NCBI RefSeq assembly: GCF_000337675.1
Contig: NZ_AOIB01000020.1
Coordinates: 30,408-94,407 of the forward strand
Length of the DNA stretch: 64,000 nt
Reading direction: 5' to 3'
Source: Natronococcus amylolyticus DSM 10524
GTDB lineage: Archaea > Halobacteriota > Halobacteria > Halobacteriales > Natrialbaceae
Shown here: positions 26,825 to 35,728 of the stretch, one piece after another
Position numbering within the stretch: the stretch's first letter is position 1
Layout of the letters: the number at the start of each line of letters is the position of its first letter
Translations under genes and position numbers: made by a program
Notes under the pieces: model-generated
What the model was told of the DNA's origin: nothing
What the model saw: the letters and a program-made list of their open reading frames with translations, nothing else
Database searches by the model: none

Positions 26825-27736
26825 ATGACAACGGAACAGCCCCCTGACGGCTACCTCCTCGAGCTCTACCGGCGGTACGTCGGCGAGCCCGAGGGGTACA
26901 CCGACGTCTACGTCGGGTTCGGCCTCTTCTTCGGCGGAATCGGCATCGGAGCGACGGCCCTCCTGCTTTTCCTCTGGGGAAGCACTCACGAGGCACGGAC
27001 CCTCGAGAGCGCCTACTACGACCTGCTCCAGCCGGCGTACGCGCTGGGGCTGCTGTCGCTGCCGGCGACGATGCTCGGCGTGGTCGTCCTGTTGCCCTCC
27101 GATCGGCGGACGCTGTACGCCGCGGCCGGCGGTGCGGCGATCACGGTCCTCGCCGCCGCCGGCTTCGTGTACGCGTACCCGTATCACTGGTACTTCGTCG
27201 GCGACGTCGACTACACGGTAGAGATCGTCACCGCGTACGCGGTCGGTCTTACCGGGCTCGTCGCCTCGACCGGGGCCGCGCTGGTCGGCCACTACCTCGA
27301 GCTGGCGCGCCGGGCGGAGTCGGCCAAAGCTGACGAGGACGACGAGGCCGACGACGGGCTCACGATGGCGGACATCCGCGAGGACATCGACGCGGCGATG
27401 GCCAGCGTCGACCTCTCCTGGGGCGGCGTCGAGAAGACCGACCACAAGCGCCTCGAGTTCGACGACGACGGGTTCGACGACGTCTCGATGGATCCCGGAG
27501 AGGGGACGACGACGACCCGTTCGTCGGGAGTCGACGACGCCGTCGCGGGTCTGAAGGGACTTCAGGGCCGGGAGACGAAGACGACGGCCTCGAGTTCGAC
27601 CGTCGACGACCAGACGGCGAAGCTGACCGAGCTCCGCGAGCGAAAGCGAAAGGAGCGAAACGGAGCCGATACCGGCTCGAACGGCGTCCTCGGCGGGATC
27701 GTCGCTCGCGTCCGCACGCTGCTCGAGCGATCGTAG
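26825..27736 (+). CDS. Membrane protein with charged cytoplasmic tail (DUF7139-like), upstream of the actin homologue
   Basis: The 303-residue protein has about four membrane helices in residues 28-165 (FGLFFGGIGIGATALLLFLWG, AYALGLLSLPATMLGVVVLLP, AITVLAAAGFVYAYPY, AYAVGLTGLVASTGAALVGHYL). A hydrophilic tail of about 135 residues follows, with Asp/Glu-rich and Lys/Arg-rich patches (TELRERKRKERNG). A TATA-like TTTATATATTA (26770-26780) precedes a leader of about 20 bases containing GGGAGG right before the ATG. It lies 80 bases upstream of the actin gene and is on the same strand. A link to the cytoskeleton is inferred from that neighbourhood only. Confidence 0.75.
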   Translation: MTTEQPPDGYLLELYRRYVGEPEGYTDVYVGFGLFFGGIGIGATALLLFLWGSTHEARTLESAYYDLLQPAYALGLLSLPATMLGVVVLLPSDRRTLYAAAGGAAITVLAAAGFVYAYPYHWYFVGDVDYTVEIVTAYAVGLTGLVASTGAALVGHYLELARRAESAKADEDDEADDGLTMADIREDIDAAMASVDLSWGGVEKTDHKRLEFDDDGFDDVSMDPGEGTTTTRSSGVDDAVAGLKGLQGRETKTTASSSTVDDQTAKLTELRERKRKERNGADTGSNGVLGGIVARVRTLLERS

Positions 27737-27786
27737 GCCGCCGTTCTCTCTGCACAATTCATAAATCAATACATTCTCGCCATTAA

Positions 27787-27796
27787 ACTTATAACC
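27787..27796 (+). promoter_or_regulatory. TATA box of the actin-homologue gene
   Basis: The AT-rich run ACTTATAACC (27787-27796) is centred about 26 bases before the ATG at 27817, the classic leaderless arrangement. It gives the actin gene its own promoter apart from that of the upstream membrane-protein gene. Confidence 0.65.
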
Positions 27797-27816
27797 TAAT
27801 AGGTACGTTTGCCGGT

Positions 27817-28866
27817 ATGGCCAAAGGCCTAGACGTCGGCACGATGAATATCCTGTCGGCACAGCAGGACGGAAACGACACGGTGTTCGTACAGCAACGC
27901 AACTCCTTCGTGGAGATCGGCTACTCGGATATGGCCGAGCAGATGCTCGCCAGAAGCGAGGTGTTGCACATCCGCAAGGACGACAAGGTGTACGTCGTCG
28001 GCGACGACGCCCTGAACTTCGCGAACATCTTCAACAAGGAGACCCGCCGCCCGATGAAACACGGGATCCTCTCGAACGACGAGCAGAGCGCGATCCCGAT
28101 GATGAAACTCATCATCCAGCAGGTCGTCGGCGAACCCGACCGCCCCGGCGAGAAGGTGTACTTCTCGACGCCCGCGGATCCGATCGATTCGGAGCTCTCG
28201 ACGCTGTACCACCAGAAGACGATCGAGTCGTTCCTCGACGATATGGGGTACGACGCCGAACCCATCAACGAGGGGATGTCCGTCATCTACAGCGAGCTCG
28301 CGGACAACAACTTCACCGGACTGGGAATCAGCTTCGGCGCGGGGATGACGAACGTCTGTCTCGCCTACTACGCGGTACCGGTGATGAAGTTCTCGGTCGC
28401 CCGCGGGGGCGACTGGGTCGACGAGCAGGCCGCCCGCGCGACGGGGACGCCGGTCGACAAGGTCACCTCGATCAAGGAGGACGACTTCGAACTCGACTTC
28501 ACGACCGACGTCGGTGGCGTGGAGGGCGCGCTGTCGATCTACTACGAGAACCTGCTCGACTACGTCATCGAGAACATCGTCAGCGAGGTCGACGAGGAGG
28601 ACATCGAGGAGGGACTCGACATCCCGGTCGTCGTTACGGGCGGAACTTCGAGCCCGCTCGGGTTCGAGAAGCTGTTCCGCGACCATCTCCGCGAGGCGAG
28701 CATCCCGTTCTCGATCAGCGGCGTCTCCCACGCCAGCGAACCGCTGTACAGCGTCGCTCGAGGGGGACTCGTCGCCGCCCGATCCGACGAGGACGTCGAT
28801 CACGAGGAGTCCGAACCCGAACCCGAACCGGAGCCGGAAGCGGAACCGGCGCCCCCGAGCGAGTGA
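27817..28866 (+). CDS. Actin/MreB-fold cytoskeletal protein (salactin/volactin-like)
   Basis: The 349-residue protein shows the actin-superfamily nucleotide motifs: phosphate-1 loop [12 protein letters not shown] (residues 4-15), phosphate-2 loop [20 protein letters not shown] in mid-protein, and adenosine motif [17 protein letters not shown] near residue 275. The C-terminus is a Glu-Pro repeat tail ([15 protein letters not shown]). It resembles the haloarchaeal actin homologues described as salactin and volactin, which form dynamic filaments; that assignment is from memory of the family. It is preceded by a membrane protein with a long cytoplasmic tail that could anchor filaments. Confidence 0.8.
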   Translation: MAKGLDVGTMNILSAQQDGNDTVFVQQRNSFVEIGYSDMAEQMLARSEVLHIRKDDKVYVVGDDALNFANIFNKETRRPMKHGILSNDEQSAIPMMKLIIQQVVGEPDRPGEKVYFSTPADPIDSELSTLYHQKTIESFLDDMGYDAEPINEGMSVIYSELADNNFTGLGISFGAGMTNVCLAYYAVPVMKFSVARGGDWVDEQAARATGTPVDKVTSIKEDDFELDFTTDVGGVEGALSIYYENLLDYVIENIVSEVDEEDIEEGLDIPVVVTGGTSSPLGFEKLFRDHLREASIPFSISGVSHASEPLYSVARGGLVAARSDEDVDHEESEPEPEPEPEAEPAPPSE

Positions 28867-29066
28867 GGCCCTGCGGGCTGTCTCCGCACTGAACGTTTTC
28901 TCGAGCCGGCCCGTTCGTGCTCCGGGTCGGGTTCGACACGCCGTTTTTGCCGCCCGAGTAGCTCCGCTGTCGTCTCAGTGGCCGTTCGAAGCGTGCGGTC
29001 CCAGAAGAAGGTATTACTACTGTGCATCAGAAATGTTTTTGTATGCAGGCCATGTATGCACTCGCA

Positions 29067-29468
29067 ATGAGCACGACGTCCGGCCCCGAACTCGAGTCGC
29101 CGATCGACCGCTGTCGACCTGCAGACGTCACGCCCGTCGCGATCGAGGCGACCGCACTGGAATCGACCGCGCCGGAGTACCTCCGGGATCTCAAGCGCGA
29201 CCTGCACGGCGAGGGGCTCTCGCCGACCGAACTCACCCTCGAAGCCCGTTTCGACAAGGACTGCTCGCTCGCCACCCAGGACGAAGCTGACCGCATCCGG
29301 AGCTACGTCCGCGCGGGGGCGTTCCTCGGCGTCGACGCCGTGACGGTGTCGGCCGACACCGTCGCGAACGCCGAGAAAGTCCGACCCGCGCTCGCGGCCT
29401 GCGCCGAGCGTGCGGATCGCGAGGGGATCGCGCTCGAACTCGACGCACCCATTACGCTCGAGCGCTGA
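29067..29468 (+). CDS. Conserved haloarchaeal protein of unknown function
   Basis: The 133-residue product begins MSTTSGPELESPIDRCRPADVTPVAIEATALEST. It continues with EYLRDLKRDLHGEGLSPTELTLEARFDKDCSLATQDEADRIRSYVRAGAFLGVDAVTVSADTVA. This beta-alpha pattern suggests a small alpha/beta fold. Other in-frame ATGs upstream (29022, 29043, 29052) are possible. I prefer 29067 because a TATA-like TTTTTGTATG lies about 30 bases before it. It is 10 bases from the methyltransferase gene, so the two probably form an operon. Confidence 0.7.
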   Translation: MSTTSGPELESPIDRCRPADVTPVAIEATALESTAPEYLRDLKRDLHGEGLSPTELTLEARFDKDCSLATQDEADRIRSYVRAGAFLGVDAVTVSADTVANAEKVRPALAACAERADREGIALELDAPITLER

Positions 29469-29478
29469 CGCCGGCGTA

Positions 29479-30102
29479 ATGTCCGGTCCCTCCCGGCGAA
29501 CGCTCGCCCGACGGCTCGAGTCGCTAGTCGACTTCGCCGAGCCCTCAGCCTCGCTCGAGCAGTACCTGACGCCGCCGGAGATCGCCGCCCACATCTGTCA
29601 CCTCGCCGGACTCCAGAACGACCTCGAGCGGCGCGTCGTCGACCTCGGTACTGGCACCGGGATGCTCGCGGTCGGAGCCGCGCTCTCGGGGGCCGACCGC
29701 GTCGTCGGGATCGACGTCGACGCCGACGCGCTCGCGCTGGCCCGCGAGAACGCCGGGCGTGTCGGTGTCGATGACCGCGTCGACTGGCTCCGTGGCGACG
29801 CGACGCGAGTCCCACTTGCTTTCGGGGGGGCGACCGTCGTCTCGAACCCCCCATTCGGCGCCCAGCGGGGCAACCGCCACGCCGATCGGGCCTTCCTCGA
29901 GACCGCCCGGGAGATCGGGGCCGTCTCGTACACGATCCACAACGAGGGGAGCCAGTCGTTCGTCGAATCGTTCGTCGCCGACGCCGGCGGTACCGTCACC
30001 CACGCGTTTCGCGCCGAGTTCCCGATCGAGAGGCGCTTCGACTTTCACACCGAGAGCGAGCGCACCCTCGAGGCCGAGGTCTTCCGGATCGAGTGGGATT
30101 AG
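29479..30102 (+). CDS. METTL5-like nucleic-acid adenine methyltransferase
   Basis: The 207-residue class I methyltransferase has the SAM-binding motif VVDLGTGTGMLAVGAALSGA and the acidic IGIDVDADAL. The catalytic NPPF of N6-adenine enzymes follows (VVSNPPFGAQRGNRHADRAFL). An N-terminal segment EQYLTPPEIAAHICH matches the METTL5/archaeal homologues, which methylate an adenine of small-subunit rRNA in eukaryotes. rRNA is therefore the likely target. ATG 29479 follows the upstream stop by 10 bases and matches the family length; an upstream in-frame ATG (29410) would overlap the preceding gene. Its stop overlaps the convergent rhomboid gene by 4 bases. Confidence 0.88.
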   Translation: MSGPSRRTLARRLESLVDFAEPSASLEQYLTPPEIAAHICHLAGLQNDLERRVVDLGTGTGMLAVGAALSGADRVVGIDVDADALALARENAGRVGVDDRVDWLRGDATRVPLAFGGATVVSNPPFGAQRGNRHADRAFLETAREIGAVSYTIHNEGSQSFVESFVADAGGTVTHAFRAEFPIERRFDFHTESERTLEAEVFRIEWD

Positions 30103-31862
30103 TCGTACGTCTCCTCGGCCGCGACCGGAACCTCGGTTCCGTTCGAAACCGCGTAGATCGCCCCGTTCTCGCGTTCGAACGTGAGCCCGTCCGCGATTGT
30201 CGATTCGTTCTCATCGGGTACCGGCACGGTCGTACTCTCCTCTTCGTCTGACTCCGCTACCTCGAGCAGGAACTCGCCGTCCTCAGTCGCGACGGTCACA
30301 CTCCGGCCGTCGATCCGCGCGTCGGCGCTCGACTCGCTCGACTCGTGGGCGAGCTGGCGGTCCTCGCCGCCGCCCTCGATCCAGACCTGGTAAACCGTCT
30401 CGTTGCCGACGGGTTCCCAGCCGGTTCGCTCGACCGTCACGCCCTCCCGCCAGCCCGGTCCGCCGACGTACACCGTCTCCTCGCCGCTGAACGCGAGCTG
30501 CTGGCTCGACACCGCGTCGAGCCAGACCTGATGGCGGTCGTTCGAGACGATCACCCCGCTCGACTCCATCGAGACGGCCTCCTCGAGCGGACCGACGGCG
30601 ACGGGCGAGACGAGTTGGTTCTGAGCGCCCTCCTCGTAGGTGACGATGTAGCCCTCGATCTCGACGGCGGCGTCGGCGGTCGTCTCCCCGTCGATCACGA
30701 GGAGGTTCGTCGGGACGGCGACCCCCGCCAGCGAGGCGGTAACGAGCAGGACGGCCAGAAACGCCGCCCGCTTGTGGTGTCGGCGTCCGGCGTTCGCTCC
30801 CCCGGCGATCGCGGTGACGCGCTCGAGGCGGTCCCCGGTTCGGTCCGCACTCTGCCGGGCGAGCTCGAGCGCGCGGTCGGCCGTCGTTCGGTCGACCGAT
30901 CCCTCGCTTCGGCGGAGGCGACGCGGGAGCAACGGGGTCGCGGAGCCGGTGACCGCAACCGTGACGATGACCGCGAGGATCGCCACGACGACGATCCCGG
31001 GGCCACGCAGCAGAACGAACGTGTTCTCGCCGCCGAACCAGTAGATCGCCCACAGCGACTTGCCGAAGCCGAACAGCAGGACGGCCAGCCAGAGATGGAG
31101 GGGGTTCGGGCGTCGGCTCCGTCGCTCGAGCACCAGCACACCGAGGACGATCCCGATGAAAAAGCCGAGGCCGTGGCCCTGGATGGCGATCGTCGCCCAC
31201 GACGGCGGCTCTGGAGGGGTCGCCTCGGCGACGTGAACGGTGATCGGACTCTGAAGGGCCTGCAACACCGTCAGCAGCGCTCCCTGCAGGCCGACCGTCC
31301 CGATCAGGGTTGCGATCGGGTAGTGGACGATCGCGAAGCCGGCGAACGCGAAGACGATCCCCGAGAAGCCGATCACCGGGCCGAGTGCGAAGAGGCTGGT
31401 CGCGAGTCCGACGGCGACGACCACGAGGGGGAACACGACCAGCGCGCGCACTCGAGGGTCGGCCAGCCGCGAGTCGCGTTCGTCGGTTTCGGGGTAGTGT
31501 CCCCAGGCGTACTCGGCGATCGGCGCGACGACCGCGGCCCCGGCCAGGTTGCCCAACAGGTGGCTCGGGCCGGCGTGAGAGAACGACGCGGTGAGCATCC
31601 CCAGCGGGGCGAAGTACGACCAAGCACGGTAGGGGATCGTGACGGGATCGGCGAAGTCGGTGATCCCGTCCTGGACGAACAGGTAGACACAGCAGACACC
31701 CGTGAGAACGATGATCGACCCCCAGGGAACGCCCCACACGAGTCGGGCCCGTGCGGCCTCGCCCCAGGGCCGCTCCGGGCGGTAGAGCCGTCTGACGACC
31801 GCCACCGAACCCAGCAGCGTCGCCAGCACGACGAGTCCGAAGCCGACCGCGATCGGATCCAT
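30099..31862 (-). CDS. Rhomboid-family intramembrane serine protease with large extra domain
   Basis: The 587-residue protein has a rhomboid core in its first 260 residues: [15 protein letters not shown] (HxxxN motif), [13 protein letters not shown] with catalytic Ser167, and [12 protein letters not shown] with catalytic His230. Two further helices follow (about 270-325). After about residue 390 there is a membrane helix and an extracellular-looking beta-rich domain of about 200 residues, not part of a basic rhomboid. The ATG at 31862 starts directly with the first membrane helix. An earlier in-frame start would add a Pro/Ser-rich stretch overlapping the rpoL promoter. It is divergent from rpoL. 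Substrates are unknown. Confidence 0.88.
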   Translation of the reverse strand: MDPIAVGFGLVVLATLLGSVAVVRRLYRPERPWGEAARARLVWGVPWGSIIVLTGVCCVYLFVQDGITDFADPVTIPYRAWSYFAPLGMLTASFSHAGPSHLLGNLAGAAVVAPIAEYAWGHYPETDERDSRLADPRVRALVVFPLVVVAVGLATSLFALGPVIGFSGIVFAFAGFAIVHYPIATLIGTVGLQGALLTVLQALQSPITVHVAEATPPEPPSWATIAIQGHGLGFFIGIVLGVLVLERRSRRPNPLHLWLAVLLFGFGKSLWAIYWFGGENTFVLLRGPGIVVVAILAVIVTVAVTGSATPLLPRRLRRSEGSVDRTTADRALELARQSADRTGDRLERVTAIAGGANAGRRHHKRAAFLAVLLVTASLAGVAVPTNLLVIDGETTADAAVEIEGYIVTYEEGAQNQLVSPVAVGPLEEAVSMESSGVIVSNDRHQVWLDAVSSQQLAFSGEETVYVGGPGWREGVTVERTGWEPVGNETVYQVWIEGGGEDRQLAHESSESSADARIDGRSVTVATEDGEFLLEVAESDEEESTTVPVPDENESTIADGLTFERENGAIYAVSNGTEVPVAAEETYD

Positions 31863-31954
31863 ACCCAGTGGTTCGACCGAACCCGTATAGGAATTGCTGC
31901 CGTGCGGGGGTCGAAAAGGAAAGGTACAAGCGCCCGACGGCCCCACTGGCGGGT

Positions 31955-32239
31955 ATGGAACTGCGGGTCACCGAGAGCAGTGAGAACGAACTCTCGATCG
32001 AGATCGCCGGCGAGGACCACACCTTCATGAACGTGCTGAAGGGGACGCTCCTCGAGCGCGAGGACATCGCCGCGGCGACCTACGACGTCAACCCCGAGCA
32101 GTCGGGCGGCCAGACCGAGCCGATCCTGACGATCAAGACCGAGGGCGGCGTCGACCCCCTCGAGGCGCTCGAGGCGGGCGCGACCGACGTCCGGGAGAAG
32201 ACGACGGCGTTTCGCGACGCGTTCGAATCGGCCGCGTAG
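31955..32239 (+). CDS. rpoL: DNA-directed RNA polymerase subunit L
   Basis: This 94-residue archaeal counterpart of Rpb11/AC19 pairs with RpoD in the polymerase assembly platform. It begins [34 protein letters not shown], the family signature. [22 protein letters not shown] and a C-terminal helix ([24 protein letters not shown]) follow. The length is normal. The upstream in-frame ATG (31868) is rejected because it adds residues unlike the family and overlaps the rhomboid start region. It is convergent with the zinc-ribbon membrane protein. Confidence 0.95.
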   Translation: MELRVTESSENELSIEIAGEDHTFMNVLKGTLLEREDIAAATYDVNPEQSGGQTEPILTIKTEGGVDPLEALEAGATDVREKTTAFRDAFESAA

Positions 32240-32296
32240 ACCGGTTTTCGACTGCTCTCTTCGGTACTGCTTCCGAACGAGGAGCAACGCCTTCGA

Positions 32297-33121
32297 TCAA
32301 CAGGCCGCGTAGACGACGTGGACCGTCCCGTCGACGACGTGGATGTCGAGCCCCTCACCAGGCGGCCCGGCCAGGATCGCGTCGCCGTCGTCCGCTCCCG
32401 CTAGCGCGGCCGCGACGTCGTCGGCGAGTGCGGCCTCGTCGTCGTAGTCGTCGACCGGGGACTCGAGTGCGAACTGGACGCCGACGAACTCCGCCTCGCA
32501 GTCGACCCCGAACTCCCCGGGATCGGCGGGGCTCGGCTCGGCGTCGTCGTACTCGCTCGCGACGAACGCCCGATTCTGGTACTCCGCGAACGCCGCGAGA
32601 TCGTCGCCGTACGAACTCGAGCCGTCGGTTCGTTCGGCCTCGAGTCGCTCGTGGACCACGAGTTCGGTCTCCTCGAGGTCGATCCCTGCCGTCTCGGTCC
32701 CCTCGCCGGGGGCGTCGGGCGGCGATGGCGAGCCGAGTCCCGGCAGCACCGACGGCGAGATGATCCCCGTTGCAAAGAGCAGGACGACGATGCCGATCAC
32801 GGCGAACACCGGCAGGTAGGGTTTCGCCACGTCGAGCCAGCCGGGGACGTCGAGATCGCGGTCGACGCCGTCGTAGCGCTGCTCGACCTTCTCGAGGTCG
32901 TGGCCGTTACAGCGCGAACACGGCGGATTGTTCTTGACGTGGTCCCGACCACAGTTCTGACAGCGCCAGACGTACGTCGTCCCGGTGTCGACGGTATCCG
33001 TCCGCGGCTCTGCCTCGTCCTCTCGGACGACCGCCTTCTCGAAGCTGTTGTGTCCGCACTCGCGACACGGGGGGTTGTTCTCGTCGTGTGGTTCCCCACA
33101 CCAGGTACACCGCCACTTCAC
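32297..33121 (-). CDS. Membrane-anchored double zinc-ribbon protein
   Basis: The 274-residue protein has two N-terminal zinc ribbons: CTWCGEPHDENNPPCRECG (residues 5-23) and CQNCGRDHVKNNPPCSRCNG (about 54-73), which closely resemble each other. One membrane helix follows (YLPVFAVIGIVVLLFATGII, about 107-126), then an acidic extracellular-type domain of about 140 residues ending YAAC. The two ribbons look like an internal duplication. The topology would put the zinc domains in the cytoplasm. The partner and function are unknown. The single Cys at the extreme C-terminus is unusual. Confidence 0.8.
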   Translation of the reverse strand: MKWRCTWCGEPHDENNPPCRECGHNSFEKAVVREDEAEPRTDTVDTGTTYVWRCQNCGRDHVKNNPPCSRCNGHDLEKVEQRYDGVDRDLDVPGWLDVAKPYLPVFAVIGIVVLLFATGIISPSVLPGLGSPSPPDAPGEGTETAGIDLEETELVVHERLEAERTDGSSSYGDDLAAFAEYQNRAFVASEYDDAEPSPADPGEFGVDCEAEFVGVQFALESPVDDYDDEAALADDVAAALAGADDGDAILAGPPGEGLDIHVVDGTVHVVYAAC

Positions 33122-33249
33122 TGGTAGAAGGGCACGACCGCGACGAGATAAGCGTACTGGATCGCGAGGTCTTCGCCCGGGACCGCCATCGCATCCGTGT
33201 GCTCGCAGCGCGGGAACAGCCTTTCGGCGCTCGCCGCCGTCCTCGGCGT

Positions 33250-33678
33250 ATGCAACCGGAAGAACGGGCGTTCCTCGAGCGCGCCCGCGTCGGACGGCTG
33301 GCGACGGTCGACGACGGGGGCCGACCCCACGCCGTCCCGATCTGTTACGCCCTCCCCGACGGATCGCGGCTCGTCTCCGCGGTCGACGAGAAGCCGAAGT
33401 CGACCCGAGAGCTCCGTCGCGTTCGAAACGTCAGGTCGAACCCGCGGGTGGCGGTGGTCGTCGACCGGTACGTCGAGGACTGGGCGCGGCTCGCGTGGGT
33501 ACAGGTCCGCGGTCGGGCACGCGTCCTCGAGTCGGACGCGGCGGACCACGACGCTGCCGTTTCCGCACTCGAGACGAAGTACGACCAGTACGCCGACCAC
33601 GACCTCTCCGAACGACCCGTCCTCGAGATCGAGATCGGTTCGACGGTCTCGTGGGGGAGTCTCGAAGAGGCGCCGTAG
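33250..33678 (+). CDS. PPOX-class F420-dependent oxidoreductase family protein
   Basis: The 142-residue protein begins MQPEERAFLERARVGRLATVDDGGRPHAVPICYAL, the split-barrel flavin/F420-binding signature. KPKSTRELRRVRNVRSNPRVAVVVDRY follows, then WARLAWVQVRGRARVLE, as in the small TIGR03668-type group. The natural substrate is unknown. F420 is plausible because haloarchaea make it, but FMN cannot be excluded. The TAG at 33676-33678 directly abuts the stop codon of the convergent hisF gene. Confidence 0.85.
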   Translation: MQPEERAFLERARVGRLATVDDGGRPHAVPICYALPDGSRLVSAVDEKPKSTRELRRVRNVRSNPRVAVVVDRYVEDWARLAWVQVRGRARVLESDAADHDAAVSALETKYDQYADHDLSERPVLEIEIGSTVSWGSLEEAP

Positions 33679-34497
33679 CTACTCGAGCCGGATGGGGACG
33701 CCGCGCTCGTTCAGGTACTTCTTCGTGTCCTCGATCGAGTACTCGTCGAAGTGGAAGATCGAGGCCGCCAGCCCCGCGTCGGCGTCGGCCTCGGTGAACA
33801 CCTCGTACATGTCCTCAGGGCCGCCACAGCCCGAGGAGGCGATGACGGGGGTGTCGACGGTGTCACAGACGGCCTTCGTCAGCGGTACGTCGTAGCCGTT
33901 CTTGGTGCCGTCCTTGTCGATCGAGTTGACGAACAGCTCGCCGGCACCCCGCTCTTCGGCCTCGGCGGCCCACTCGAGGACGTCGATCCCGGTCCCCTCG
34001 CGACCGCCCTTCTTGGTGCACTCGAACCAGCACGATTCGCCGTCGACCTCGACGTAGTGCTCGCCGTCCTCGTCGAACCGACGGCGGGCGTCGACGCTGA
34101 TGACGATACACTGGCTGCCGAAGGCGTGGGCGCCCTCGGTGATGAGCTCCGGTCGCTCGAGGGCGCCGGTGGTGATCGAGACCTTGTCGGCTCCCGCTCG
34201 CAGCGTCTCCTTGATGTCGTCGGTCGTCCGGATCCCCCCACCGACGGTCAGGGGAATGAACACCTCGTCGGCGACGTCGCGGACGACGTCGAGCATCGTC
34301 TCGCGGCCCTCCGCCGACGCCGTGATGTCCAGAAAGACGAACTCGTCGGCGCCGGACTCGTTGTACGCCTTGGCCATCTCGACGGGGTCGCCGGTGTACT
34401 CGAGGTCCTCGAAGTGGACGCCGGTGTACACCGCCGGGTTCCCGTCCTCGTCGAGGTCGACGTCGATACACGGGATGACGCGTTTCGTCAGAGTCAT
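33679..34497 (-). CDS. hisF: Imidazole glycerol phosphate synthase cyclase subunit
   Basis: HisF uses ammonia from HisH to form imidazole glycerol phosphate and AICAR in histidine synthesis. The 272-residue TIM barrel has catalytic Asp residues in RVIPCIDVDLDE (N-terminal) and VISVDARRRFDE (mid). Phosphate-binding loops are TVGGGIRTTDDI, STTGAL-type VSITTGAL, and the C-terminal ASSGCGGPEDMYEVF. ATG 34497 gives the family-typical MTLTKRVIPCID; the upstream ATG (34518) adds seven residues. Its stop (CTA on the plus strand, 33679-33681) touches the stop of the convergent PPOX gene with no gap. Confidence 0.96.
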   Translation of the reverse strand: MTLTKRVIPCIDVDLDEDGNPAVYTGVHFEDLEYTGDPVEMAKAYNESGADEFVFLDITASAEGRETMLDVVRDVADEVFIPLTVGGGIRTTDDIKETLRAGADKVSITTGALERPELITEGAHAFGSQCIVISVDARRRFDEDGEHYVEVDGESCWFECTKKGGREGTGIDVLEWAAEAEERGAGELFVNSIDKDGTKNGYDVPLTKAVCDTVDTPVIASSGCGGPEDMYEVFTEADADAGLAASIFHFDEYSIEDTKKYLNERGVPIRLE

Positions 34498-34613
34498 TCG
34501 TTGTGCGAGGGTTGGCACCCCGGGTAGTAAAGCCGTCTGGATCGGGCAGTCACCGCTCTTCGTCGTCGGCGCGTGTAGGTGTCTTTAAGAAGCCGACTCG
34601 AGTAGACGCGAGT

Positions 34614-34802
34614 ATGGCAGACGACAGCGAGACAGATCCGGCGGTCGATCACGACTCGGGAGCCGACGTCGGCCACGACCTCGAGGCCGAGCGAACTACT
34701 GCACCGATGGGTGAGTACACCGCACGCGACGTTGGCATCGGCTTCGTCGTCGCACTGGTTGGCCTTCTGGTGACGGTCGGGATTCCCCTGCTCGCGATCT
34801 AG
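34614..34802 (+). CDS. Small single-helix membrane protein (DUF7550-like)
   Basis: The 62-residue product MADDSETDPAVDHDSGADVGHDLEAERTTAPMGEYTARDVGIGFVVALVGLLVTVGIPLLAI has an acidic N-terminal half and one C-terminal membrane helix ending at the last residue. Similar small proteins are widespread in haloarchaea; I recall them as DUF7550. ATG 34614 is preferred because the in-frame upstream start (34503) adds a basic, pattern-free segment that overlaps hisF control DNA. The stop overlaps the convergent regulator gene by 4 bases. The function is unknown. Confidence 0.7.
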   Translation: MADDSETDPAVDHDSGADVGHDLEAERTTAPMGEYTARDVGIGFVVALVGLLVTVGIPLLAI

Positions 34803-35023
34803 AAGACGTACTCGTCGTCGTGGCCCATCATCCCGTCGTCCTCGAGGCCACTGCCCATACCCTCGTCTTCGTCTTCCATCGGACCGCTCGTCTTGTACGC
34901 CTTGATTCCCGTCGACAGGAGGTCCTCGATCGCTTCCTCTCGGTTGACGAACTCTCCCCGCTCGACCATCTGTGCGATCTGCATCTCGAGATGTTCGGGG
35001 ATGGTGATCTCTACTTTCGGCAT
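34799..35023 (-). CDS. CopG-like ribbon-helix-helix protein
   Basis: The 74-residue protein begins MPKVEITIPEHLEMQIAQMVERGEFVNREEAIEDLLSTGIKAY, the beta-alpha-alpha ribbon-helix-helix fold. An acidic Met/Gly-rich tail (DEDEGMGSGLEDDGMMGHDDE) follows. Such proteins bind DNA as dimers and often regulate their own or neighbouring genes. The short acidic tail is typical of haloarchaeal members (I recall the DUF7120 group). No clear operator is seen upstream, where the gap to the next gene is about 170 bases. Confidence 0.82.
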   Translation of the reverse strand: MPKVEITIPEHLEMQIAQMVERGEFVNREEAIEDLLSTGIKAYKTSGPMEDEDEGMGSGLEDDGMMGHDDEYVF

Positions 35024-35191
35024 CTGATTCGGCTTTCGGCGAGGGGGTATTTAGCTCTGGCGGGGAATCTACGCCGACGTGAAAGAAAAGATCTCTCGGG
35101 TGCAACTATTGTTTCCGGTCCCGTGACGTCGAGAGGCGGTTCGCGGCGCCCGCTATCGGTTTCGTCGACGAACCGCCCGCAGTGGTGACGG

Positions 35192-35491
35192 TTACTTGTT
35201 ACCCATCATCGAGTCGATGGCGCTCTTGAGCGTCGTTCCGGGTCGAGTGATCGCATCCATCTGCTGGCGCATCTTTCGCTGGTTGAAGTAGCTCGCGAAC
35301 GCGAGGATGGTGGGCGGCCAGAGGCCGACGAAGATCCCTCTCTCTCGGTCGCCGCGCATGAAGAAGTAGTACCACGAGAGGCCCACCGAGGCGACGGCCG
35401 CCATGAACGCGGGTCCCATCGCTTGTTTGCCGACTTCCTCGGTTGCACGCCCGGAGACGTCCCGTTCCGTTAGCTGTTGTTTGCCTTCCAT
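35192..35491 (-). CDS. Small conserved membrane protein of unknown function
   Basis: The 99-residue product MEGKQQLTERDVSGRATEEVGKQAMGPAFMAAVASVGLSWYYFFMRGDRERGIFVGLWPPTILAFASYFNQRKMRQQMDAI... has two membrane helices (about 27-47 and 53-70) separated by a short basic loop, with hydrophilic ends. There are no enzymatic motifs. It is divergent from the molybdopterin protein. The function is unknown. Confidence 0.7.
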   Translation of the reverse strand: MEGKQQLTERDVSGRATEEVGKQAMGPAFMAAVASVGLSWYYFFMRGDRERGIFVGLWPPTILAFASYFNQRKMRQQMDAITRPGTTLKSAIDSMMGNK

Positions 35492-35728
35492 ACACTGCTT
35501 CGGTCGACGAGGCCGTACTAAGGGGTGGCGAGGGTTTCGAGACGTACCATCGGATTACCGAACGATTTCGATCGTTTCGAACGGTTCCGGCGTCCCCGGC
35601 GTCCGTCGAATCGATCGTTTCCGTCGCGATAGGAACCACCCCGACCGAACCGTCGCCACCCTCGATACGGACGATCCGGCAACCGCCCGCAACGTCAGAC
35701 CTACGTGATCGCAACTCAAGGATCGAAC

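Noticed and set aside
34503..34613. N-terminal extension of the small membrane protein
   Set aside because: The added residues are basic and pattern-free, while the ATG at 34614 starts the acidic segment common to such proteins.
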